Below, piece by piece: positions 6,240-12,476 of a DNA stretch of 12,476 nt. The stretch's first letter is position 1. Every line of letters begins with the position of its first letter. The translations under genes were made by a program, and so were the position numbers. The stretch covers positions 1 through 12,476 of the forward strand of contig JAIDKP010000014.1 in the NCBI GenBank assembly GCA_029051445.1, in the 5' to 3' direction. The DNA comes from Muribaculaceae bacterium (GTDB lineage Bacteria > Bacteroidota > Bacteroidia > Bacteroidales > Muribaculaceae). Under the pieces are notes generated by a model that made no database searches, was not told where the DNA came from, and worked only from the letters and a program-made list of their open reading frames with translations.

Positions 6240-7886
6240 TTATTTCAGAAAGAAATCGGTTATGACAGCAGCGTGATCCGATGGCCATGCTACGCCGTGG
6301 TGGGAGAATGTCTCGGTGAAGTAAGGCTTAAGTCCTGCGCCTTTGTAGTATATGAAATCAACCCGGTTTGGAGTGATGTTGCGCATGCCGTTGTAGAGCG
6401 GAGTCCAGGTCGAACCTGGATAAAGCTCCGAGTCGGGGTAGAGATGGCGGAAGCTGTCGATGAATCCGAGTTCGTCGACCATGACTTTGGATGGCCACGA
6501 GATATCGGTATTGTCGATGCGTTTCTCACCATAGACACGATAGCCGAATTTGTCGAGGTGGGTTCCTGAATTGTAGTCACCAACGGCTATTACCGGTAGT
6601 GAATCGGCATTTGCGGCATATTCTGACAATGTGGAGGCTATAGACTTGATATCGTTTGAACGTATGGTATCGGTCTCCCAATGCCAATCGAGCCAGATGT
6701 CGAAGAATGCTACTTTCTTGCCTCCGGGGAGATCGGCTATGATGCCACCCGATTTCTGCGGCTTGTATACTTTTATGGTTTCCTTGAAAGGAAATCGGCT
6801 CAGTATAGCGAGATTGTCGCTTAGCAGATAGTAGTAGTATCCGAGCGAATCAGCGAGTACCGATGCGCCTCCGTAGGCTTCGACTATGCCCACAAGGTCG
6901 GGATTGGAGTTCTTGATCACCTGTGCGGTGCGGGCGAGGCCAACATGCTCGCCGAAGCGCGCGCCTCCATGCCAGATGTTCCATACCATGACTCTCAGGC
7001 GGTCGGCAGGCATTGATGCTGCGGTAGCTTGTGCCGGGAAATAGGTCTCATACTCCGAGGCAACCTCGTCGGGCGAGAGGACGCGGTCGTAGATCTTCAC
7101 CTCGTCGACACGGCCGTTGAACGCCGACCGCTCTCCGCGCGAGTAGTTGTGCGGAAGATCGGTGTACTCGTCGGCGCCACCGATATAGGTAGGATGGTTG
7201 CCTTTGACGTGCTTTAGGTCGGGGGTGTTGTAGACGGCCACGTTTCGTCCGTCGAAGTATGCCCACATCTCATTGTTGTCCAGATCGACGCTGATTGTGA
7301 TGTTGTGCCACCGGCCGTCGTTGATGCGTTGCCGCTCGGCAGTCGGTGTATAGGCATACCAGGTGGTGCTGTCACACATGTGCAGATACCAGCCTCCGAG
7401 GTCGGTAGTGCCGATGATAAAGCCGGGTGTCTTGGTCTGGTCGGGGAAAACTTCCTCGTCGCAGATGTTGCGCCACTCGCGATGCACTTCAAGTTTCGGG
7501 CGATAGGGGCGTTTGTTGGCGAGTATCGGCGTTCCCTGCCGTGCGCCCGGTTTGGTCTGTACCCACACCGAGTAGGTGAACGATTTGCCATAGTCGGGAG
7601 TCATGGCTGCATCGAGACGCACAGGGATGCGGTTGGCGACTTCGTCGGTCAGGTCAAGAGCGTGTCCGCTCAATCCCGGGCAGAACGAAATCGTGTCTGC
7701 CGCACGGTGGATGTGGTGTGAGGCCTGCATGTGGTCGACATGCGAGAAATCGACTGCCGGACCGTCGAATGTGAGGTGCGTGACGCAATCGCGCGGGGCT
7801 TTGTCGCGCATAGTGGCGGCCGCAGGCAGGCACATGCATAGCATGGTGAGCGCCGCAGCCCTCCTTAGTAAGTTTTTAGAATACAT
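6240..7886 (-). CDS. secreted LamG-like plus endonuclease/exonuclease/phosphatase fusion protein
   Basis: A 548-residue predicted exported enzyme. Residues 1-25 are a signal peptide (RR, hydrophobic core, PAAA). Residues about 35-285 form a LamG/concanavalin-like jelly roll: THLTFDG, FTYSVWVQ (103-110), GRWHNITISVD (191-201), AYFDGRNV, RVDEVKIYDRVLSPDEV (259-275). Residues 297-548 are an endonuclease/exonuclease/phosphatase domain with its catalytic signatures in order: MVWNIWHGG (N303), GIVEAYG (E336), AVGDYNSG (D437, N439), NRVDFIYY (D510) and PSDHAAV (D537, H538). All metal and catalytic residues are kept, so it should be active. This fold acts on phosphodiesters or phosphomonoesters such as extracellular DNA, phospholipid or inositol phosphates; the substrate cannot be chosen by eye. 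It is the last gene of a probable - strand operon, 49 bases after the DUF4293 gene. Confidence 0.88.
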   Translation of the reverse strand: MYSKNLLRRAAALTMLCMCLPAAATMRDKAPRDCVTHLTFDGPAVDFSHVDHMQASHHIHRAADTISFCPGLSGHALDLTDEVANRIPVRLDAAMTPDYGKSFTYSVWVQTKPGARQGTPILANKRPYRPKLEVHREWRNICDEEVFPDQTKTPGFIIGTTDLGGWYLHMCDSTTWYAYTPTAERQRINDGRWHNITISVDLDNNEMWAYFDGRNVAVYNTPDLKHVKGNHPTYIGGADEYTDLPHNYSRGERSAFNGRVDEVKIYDRVLSPDEVASEYETYFPAQATAASMPADRLRVMVWNIWHGGARFGEHVGLARTAQVIKNSNPDLVGIVEAYGGASVLADSLGYYYYLLSDNLAILSRFPFKETIKVYKPQKSGGIIADLPGGKKVAFFDIWLDWHWETDTIRSNDIKSIASTLSEYAANADSLPVIAVGDYNSGTHLDKFGYRVYGEKRIDNTDISWPSKVMVDELGFIDSFRHLYPDSELYPGSTWTPLYNGMRNITPNRVDFIYYKGAGLKPYFTETFSHHGVAWPSDHAAVITDFFLK

Positions 7887-7935
7887 TGAGATTAGGTAAG
7901 GATTGGTTTATTGACGTTTTTTGTTTCCGGTGTTG

Positions 7936-8358
7936 TCAGCGCAACCGGTCGTAGGAGCGCAGCAGTTTCTCGTCGGCGAGAATGCGGCGGTAGGCCATGA
8001 ACGCAAAAACGAGTGCGGCGGGGAGCGTAAGACATTCTACGTTAAAAGATCCTGTCGTGACTTCTTGTGTAGCGGTGATAATAAAGTATACCCCTGTGGC
8101 AGTCGAAACAAGAATCAATAGCATGGCAATGAGCGTTGCGAGTTTCTGTCGTCGCGTGTTTCGGAACATGAATATTGCTATAAACAGTATAACGGCTGTT
8201 GCGATATTGAGTATCAGATAAGGAGTGTAACCGTCAGGCCAGATTATATGTATGGCACCTGCCTCATCAGTGAGGCAGCCGACAGGAATATAGCAAAAAG
8301 CAGCTACAAGAATGGCTGAGATGAACAGAAATAGTGATTGCCAGCGTTGTATTACCAT
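7936..8358 (-). CDS. DUF4293 four-helix membrane protein
   Basis: A 140-residue inner-membrane protein of the DUF4293 family, found in Bacteroidota and of unknown function. The start MVIQRWQSLFLFISAILVAAF and the end AYRRILADEKLLRSYDRLR match the family's typical N- and C-terminal signatures (MIQR-I/W-Q and DExLxRSxDRLR). Four membrane helices are visible at about 8-26, 46-65, 73-95 and 108-124, with charged cytoplasmic-looking linkers (RNTRRQK at 66-72). It lies 23 bases after the large TPR gene on the same strand and is probably co-transcribed with it. The conserved basic C-terminus suggests a partner on the cytoplasmic side, which is inference. Confidence 0.88.
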   Translation of the reverse strand: MVIQRWQSLFLFISAILVAAFCYIPVGCLTDEAGAIHIIWPDGYTPYLILNIATAVILFIAIFMFRNTRRQKLATLIAMLLILVSTATGVYFIITATQEVTTGSFNVECLTLPAALVFAFMAYRRILADEKLLRSYDRLR

Positions 8359-8381
8359 GTTGTTGAGTGTTAATGTGATGT

Positions 8382-10577
8382 TTAGTTGAGTTCGTAAAGT
8401 ATGTTGTCAAGCAGCAGCGGCACAATCTCGCTGTCGGCACCGGCCTTGACCAGATGCGGGAGATCGGTCTCGATGGTTTCGACAAGTTTCTGTGGGGTCA
8501 TGTCGCCCAGTGTCATTGCAAGTTTGTAGGCGTTGGCGGCATTCTGATTGTCGTGCTCTATGAGGTAGATATGCCCCATGTTTATATAGTCGGCCGGCGA
8601 TGGAGCGGCATCGATGACTTTCTGGTATTGCCGTCTGGAATTTTCGAGATCACCGTTGAGGAGCAGCGCCCATGCGAGTCTCCGCAGCGTGGCCGGGGAG
8701 TCGGATTTCAGATATGCGGCTTTGTAGAGTGTTTTTACCGCTTCGGCATATTGTCCGAGTTCGGTGAGGCATTCACCGATTGCGATAGTGGTCGCCGGCT
8801 TGTCGGGATCCTCGCGGTCGATGCGGCGGTAATAGTCGAGTGCCTGTTGCCAGAGTCCGGTGGCACGGGAGCATGACGCTATGCGCCGCAGTGTCCACAG
8901 GCTCGATCCGTCGAGCAGCTCGGCGCGCAGGTAGTAGTCGAGTGCCTTGTCGAGATCTCCGAGGTTCTGGTGGCAGAATCCTGTTTTCTGATATAGTGTG
9001 GCATCGGGAAGCGTGATTGAATCGAGTTCGTCCAGAAGCCGCAGTGCGTCGTTCCACATCTGGTGTGTGAAATGAAACTCGGCGAGTGCGGCAATGGTGT
9101 CTTTATCGCGTATCCATGGCGCTATGGCCGGAATGTCGAGAGCACAGGGCATTGCGTTGAACGGATCGTCGAATTCCCCTTTGCGCCTGTATAACCTGAA
9201 AAAGCGGAACAGGTTGCGCACATAGCGGTTGACGATGGTTTTGGTGTCGGTCTCATCGCGGTTTATGATATCGGCGGTGATGGCGTCAATTTCGGCCTTC
9301 TGTGCCTCAAGCTGCGAGGCGATCATGTCGCGCTGTCCCGACGGCATCATCGACAGCGAGAAGGCCATAGAATATTTGTCGCTGTCACATAGCATCGGCG
9401 ACGAGGCGATCATGCGTGCGATCGGCGATGACTGGTCGATGGCACCGGCAACCGATGAGTGTGCGGGATCGAACGGAAGAAACCAGTTGGCCACATCGTT
9501 GAAAAACGGAAACGACTTGAGGTGGGTGAATGTGCTCATCATGACATCGGCTCCTTCCTGCTGCATTTCAGATATTTCTCTGAAAGTATCGGTCAGCCCG
9601 CTTTTGTCAAGCATATCCATCCATTCTGGCGAGTGCTCGGGATCGGCGAGATCGGCCGGGTCAATCTCGGTGAATCTCTGCTGGAACTTCGGGCGTATGT
9701 TCATGATTGTGGGCATGACCTCGTCGCGCATCTTTTTGTTGATGCGCTCGGTGTCGCGGGTGCGCGACAGCTCTGTGAGGACTATGCGCAGATCGTTGCC
9801 GAGCGTTGAGTCTTCGGCGTTTGCCGTTTCTTTTATAATGCCCGATATTATCGGTGCCGCCGTGCGCGATTTGTGGTTTAGCATCGCCACAATGGCTGCT
9901 GTCAGGGCTATGGCTTTGAGATATTTCTCGGTCGAGTCTCTGTAGAACTCAATCAGGACTATGATCCGTGAGGTCTCAAAAAACTCGACAGCGCCAAGCA
10001 TGACGGCAGAGATGATCAGCGTCTTGAAATCAGACGAAAGGAGCGGTGAGCGCAATGCCTCGGCTATTGCACCGGTATCGGCGCGCGACAGCGGCAATGT
10101 CACCCATATGCGGTTGAAAATGCGTCGTGCCAGCGCTTCGGTGTCCGATGCGCTGCCTTTTGTAGAGCCTTTGCCGAGAATGTCGCCGAATGCGTCCGAC
10201 GAGACTGCAGTCTTGTACTGCTCGATGAGTGAGGCAATAGTGTCGTTTTGCAGTCGCTCATAGCGCAGAGTGTTGTAGTATAGCTCAGTGGCATTGTTGT
10301 CGATGCGCGCGCGCCTGGTGCATTGGTCGACGACCGACATTATTCCTTCGGCGATTTCCTGAAGAGTCTCCCGGCGGCTTGGGTCATCGGTTCCGGCCAT
10401 CGCATATTGAAGCAGATAGCGGTATGTGCGTTCAAGGTCGTTGGCCTTTTCGGTGAGATCCCACTGCATGGCTGCCTCGGTGAGGGCATGCAGATTGGAG
10501 AACGCTTCATGGAAGTGTCGGTCGGCAGTGAGGGCGTTTATTTTTTCGGCGAGTGCGGTTGTATCGGTCAGTTTCAT
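8382..10577 (-). CDS. large TPR-repeat protein
   Basis: From ATG 10577 (MKLTDTTALAEKINAL) the product has 731 residues. No signal peptide or membrane helix is visible, so it is probably cytoplasmic. The N-terminal 480 residues are alpha-helical without a recognised domain. Residues about 501-695 contain at least five tetratricopeptide repeats, for example YQKTGFCHQNLGDLDKALDYYLRAELLDG, ATTIAIGECLTELGQYAEAVKTLYKAAYL and YINMGHIYLIEHDNQNAANAYKLAMTLG. TPRs are protein-binding scaffolds; the partner is unknown. The frame can be extended to a TTG at 10634, but that codon lies upstream of the predicted transcription start (-7 box 10630-10623), so the ATG is preferred. It is the first gene of a probable operon with DUF4293 and the LamG-EEP enzyme. 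Confidence 0.85.
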   Translation of the reverse strand: MKLTDTTALAEKINALTADRHFHEAFSNLHALTEAAMQWDLTEKANDLERTYRYLLQYAMAGTDDPSRRETLQEIAEGIMSVVDQCTRRARIDNNATELYYNTLRYERLQNDTIASLIEQYKTAVSSDAFGDILGKGSTKGSASDTEALARRIFNRIWVTLPLSRADTGAIAEALRSPLLSSDFKTLIISAVMLGAVEFFETSRIIVLIEFYRDSTEKYLKAIALTAAIVAMLNHKSRTAAPIISGIIKETANAEDSTLGNDLRIVLTELSRTRDTERINKKMRDEVMPTIMNIRPKFQQRFTEIDPADLADPEHSPEWMDMLDKSGLTDTFREISEMQQEGADVMMSTFTHLKSFPFFNDVANWFLPFDPAHSSVAGAIDQSSPIARMIASSPMLCDSDKYSMAFSLSMMPSGQRDMIASQLEAQKAEIDAITADIINRDETDTKTIVNRYVRNLFRFFRLYRRKGEFDDPFNAMPCALDIPAIAPWIRDKDTIAALAEFHFTHQMWNDALRLLDELDSITLPDATLYQKTGFCHQNLGDLDKALDYYLRAELLDGSSLWTLRRIASCSRATGLWQQALDYYRRIDREDPDKPATTIAIGECLTELGQYAEAVKTLYKAAYLKSDSPATLRRLAWALLLNGDLENSRRQYQKVIDAAPSPADYINMGHIYLIEHDNQNAANAYKLAMTLGDMTPQKLVETIETDLPHLVKAGADSEIVPLLLDNILYELN

Positions 10578-10622
10578 TCTATCGGCTTGTGTAATGGAGA
10601 GGGGAGAAGATGCATGACAATG

Positions 10623-10630
10623 CAAATATA
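10623..10630 (-). promoter_or_regulatory. -7 box TATATTTG of the TPR operon
   Basis: TATATTTG on the - strand matches TAnnTTTG exactly. Transcription would begin near 10616, giving a leader of about 40 bases before the ATG at 10577. This fixes the start choice for the TPR gene. No convincing -33 TTTG is seen at the usual distance. Confidence 0.6.
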
Positions 10631-10701
10631 ACAAACTTGAGCAAGCGAGTCTTTAGCATCGTGTGTCAAAAAAGATGCCACAGTGCTGTAGTCGGGAGTA
10701 T

Positions 10702-10747
10702 GTTAACATGATTTAACTCGATAAAACATCGTTAATATCTATCTTTA
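10702..10747 (+). promoter_or_regulatory. probable promoter/operator region of the two-component operon
   Basis: An inverted repeat GTTAA-N6-TTAAC (10702-10717) is followed by CGAT-N5-ATCG (10719-10731) and a near-consensus -7 box TATCTTTA (10740-10747, last base A instead of G). The start point would be about 10753, leaving a leader of about 50 bases. The repeats sit where an activator or autoregulator would bind, and the region also faces the divergent TPR operon. Binding by the encoded regulator is a guess. Confidence 0.45.
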
Positions 10748-10802
10748 CAAAGCAAAGTATCACATTGTTTTTAATTAGGGCAGAAGCCTGAGACACATAA
10801 TT

Positions 10803-11603
10803 ATGAGGACTAAAATACTGGTGATTGACGATGAGGAGTCAATCTGCGAAATACTGAGATTCAATCTTGAAAAAGAGGGCTATGAGGCTGATTGCGCCTA
10901 TAGCGCGGAGGAGGCTCTTGAAATGGATCTGACTCCTTATCAGCTGTTTATAGTCGATATTATGATGGACAGGCTTAGCGGCTTTGATTTTGCCAAGAAA
11001 CTGAAAAATATTCCTGCTCTTGAATATAAGCCCATTATATTCTGCTCTGCTCTCAGCGGCGAGGATGAGACTGTGATGGGATTGAATATCGGTGCCGACG
11101 ACTATATCACCAAGCCCTTTGTCATCAGTGAGGTGATAGCGCGTGTCAAGGCTGTGCTGCGCCGCACAGGTATACAACAGCCCGGTTACGATACGACCCG
11201 CTACGGCAATGTCGGACGTCAGCAGATGCAGCCGCAGTACCAGTCACAGTTTCATCCTCAGATGCCGGCTGCGCCGCGTCAGGCAAACGCCAATGAGCAT
11301 CATGAGCCCGATCTCGTGTTCAAGGGGATGCGTCTGAACCGCAATACAAAATCCTGCTCGCTCGACGGCGAACTTGTGCGCCTTACCAAAAAAGAGCTCG
11401 ATATACTCATGTTTTTCCTCACTCACCGCAACCGCATCTACTCCCGCGAGGAGTTGATCTCGAATATATGGGGAGCCGATGTTGTCGTTACAGACCGTGC
11501 GATAGATACAAACATGGCGCGTCTGCGCAAGAAGCTTGGCGACTACGGGGCCCACATCGTCACCCGACTCGGTTTTGGCTATGGCTTCCAGGAAGAAATT
11601 TAG
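10803..11603 (+). CDS. OmpR/PhoB-family response regulator with long linker
   Basis: A 266-residue DNA-binding response regulator. The receiver domain (about 1-121) has the acidic pair D9/D10, the phosphoacceptor D52 (FIVDIMM), S82 in the switch position and K104 (ITKPF). The winged-helix effector domain (about 170-264) has the family pattern LTKKELDILMFFLTHRNRIYSREELISNIWG and DTNMARLRKKLG...TRLGFGYGF. Between them is a linker of about 45 residues (123-168) rich in Gln, Met and Pro, much longer than in PhoB or OmpR. The 3' end overlaps the kinase gene by 23 bases, so the two are translated together and should form a pair. The target regulon is unknown. Confidence 0.93.
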   Translation: MRTKILVIDDEESICEILRFNLEKEGYEADCAYSAEEALEMDLTPYQLFIVDIMMDRLSGFDFAKKLKNIPALEYKPIIFCSALSGEDETVMGLNIGADDYITKPFVISEVIARVKAVLRRTGIQQPGYDTTRYGNVGRQQMQPQYQSQFHPQMPAAPRQANANEHHEPDLVFKGMRLNRNTKSCSLDGELVRLTKKELDILMFFLTHRNRIYSREELISNIWGADVVVTDRAIDTNMARLRKKLGDYGAHIVTRLGFGYGFQEEI

Positions 11604-12476
11604 GCTGAACTACAGGCTTCGGATATTTGTCCCGACAGCGTTGCTTATATGGGCCACCATAACTGTGATGGCTGTGTATTCCTATAAGCGCGAGAAAAAT
11701 TATATCCAGGAGACGGTACACAGCGATCTTGTGCTTATTGCCGACCGCTTCATATATATGTATGAGCAGAGTCTTGACTATGACCCGTTTCTGGAATTTG
11801 TCGACCAGTATTATGGAAGCTCGGATCTTAAGGGAATACGCATAACTCTGATGAACCCGGTCACGGGCGAGGTCGTGCGTCATCTCGGTGAGCCGATGAG
11901 TGTGGACGGGGATCTGGAGCGTCGTTCGGAATTTATCGCATATCATGAGAAATATTCTCCGGGACATGAGATCAAAGTGATGACGGCATTGCCGTTCAAT
12001 GTCTCTGTAGAGTCGGGGATCAGCGAGAATTCCGGTTATTGGCTGTTCATGATCCTGCTTGCTGCCGGAGCCACACTCGTGGTGTATTTCGCTGCATATC
12101 ATCAGGCAAGAAATATCACGCTGTTGAGAGATTTTGCCGACAGGGCTGCAAAAGGCGACGACGATTCATTTGTCGATACAGGAAAGTTTCCGAATGATGA
12201 ACTCGGCGATATATCCCGGCAGATCATCGACATTTACAAGACCCGACAGGCGGCTATGGCGGCTCATGAACGCGAGCACCGCATCGCCTTGCGAGCCACT
12301 GAAGAAAAAATCAGGGTCAAACGCCAGCTTGCCAATAACGTAGGACATGAGTTGAAAACGCCGGTGGGCATCGTGCGCGGATATGTCGACACACTTGTTG
12401 AGAATCCCGATATGGATCTGCAGTCTCGTCTGCTTTTTCTTTTCAAGACCCATCAGCATGTCGAGCGGCTGTGCTC
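11581..12476 (+). CDS. sensor histidine kinase, partial (cut at window end)
   Basis: This frame runs without a stop to the window edge; 298 residues are present. A basic N-terminus (MASRKKFRLNYRLR) precedes membrane helix 1 (about 15-34). A periplasmic sensor region of about 115 residues follows (37-152), then helix 2 (about 153-172) and a HAMP-like linker (about 174-225). A coiled segment leads into the dimerisation/phosphoacceptor helix with NNVGHELKTPV, H256 being the phosphorylated histidine. The catalytic ATP-binding domain lies outside the window. The layout is PhoR/EnvZ-like. The ATG overlaps the end of the regulator gene by 23 bases, a sign of translational coupling. The signal sensed cannot be deduced; the periplasmic part has no recognisable motif. 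Confidence 0.92.
   Translation, partial: MASRKKFRLNYRLRIFVPTALLIWATITVMAVYSYKREKNYIQETVHSDLVLIADRFIYMYEQSLDYDPFLEFVDQYYGSSDLKGIRITLMNPVTGEVVRHLGEPMSVDGDLERRSEFIAYHEKYSPGHEIKVMTALPFNVSVESGISENSGYWLFMILLAAGATLVVYFAAYHQARNITLLRDFADRAAKGDDDSFVDTGKFPNDELGDISRQIIDIYKTRQAAMAAHEREHRIALRATEEKIRVKRQLANNVGHELKTPVGIVRGYVDTLVENPDMDLQSRLLFLFKTHQHVERLC

Noticed and set aside
9229..9945. 238-codon + strand frame opposite the TPR gene
   Set aside because: Its Ser/Met-rich translation is typical of the antisense of GC-rich helical coding sequence. The TPR protein on the other strand is clear.
10578..10634. TTG at 10634 as start of the TPR gene
   Set aside because: The codon is upstream of the predicted transcription start set by the -7 box at 10630-10623. 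ATG 10577 follows a sensible leader.
11560..12102. 180-codon - strand frame opposite the kinase gene
   Set aside because: The + strand frame carries the complete membrane helices and the H-box. This one shows no domain.

Overview
The window looks like a chromosomal segment of a gut-type Bacteroidales bacterium, probably close to the Muribaculaceae. This is inferred from several signs: a DUF4293 protein, a family restricted to Bacteroidota; a large OMP_b-brl_3-type outer-membrane barrel; promoter-like TAnnTTTG boxes instead of the E. coli consensus; few Shine-Dalgarno sites; roughly 50% GC; and a structured RNA beside rplT that fits the known Bacteroidales-1 RNA. Assignment to a genus is not possible from the sequence alone.

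Layout. (1) 1-540: rplT (ribosomal protein L20) with a strong terminator. (2) 541-1290: about 750 bases with no convincing protein gene but much RNA structure. A strong 14-bp hairpin and a second terminator-like element follow rplT on the + strand. A separate RNA of about 250 nt is encoded on the - strand (about 1096 to 847), with its own -7 box and T-tract terminator. (3) 1303-3030 (+): a compact formate/nitrite-transporter-family channel, then a membrane-anchored anti-sigma-like protein and a Spy/CpxP-like periplasmic protein. (4) 3244-6156 (+): a 970-residue outer-membrane beta-barrel protein with a carboxypeptidase-regulatory-like N-terminal domain, a plug-like domain and a Gly/Pro-rich tail. 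(5) 6183-6216: a perfect 11-bp hairpin shared by convergent genes. (6) 10577-6240 (-): a probable operon of a large TPR protein, a four-helix DUF4293 membrane protein, and a secreted LamG plus endonuclease/exonuclease/phosphatase fusion. (7) 10803-12476 (+): a two-component system of an OmpR/PhoB-type regulator with a long Q/M/P-rich linker and an overlapping PhoR-like histidine kinase cut by the window end.

How the parts work together (inference). The anti-sigma-like/Spy-like/outer-membrane-barrel set resembles envelope modules that Bacteroidota usually place behind an ECF sigma gene, but no sigma gene is present here. The two-component system is divergent from the TPR operon, and the roughly 225-bp gap between them holds -7 boxes for both directions and a GTTAA-N6-TTAAC inverted repeat.

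The most interesting item is the - strand RNA in 847-1096. Its position next to rplT, its promoter, its terminator and its nested helices all point to a real non-coding RNA, and one long-range helix would compete with its own terminator. No CRISPR array, tRNA, rRNA, insertion sequence or phage gene was seen.
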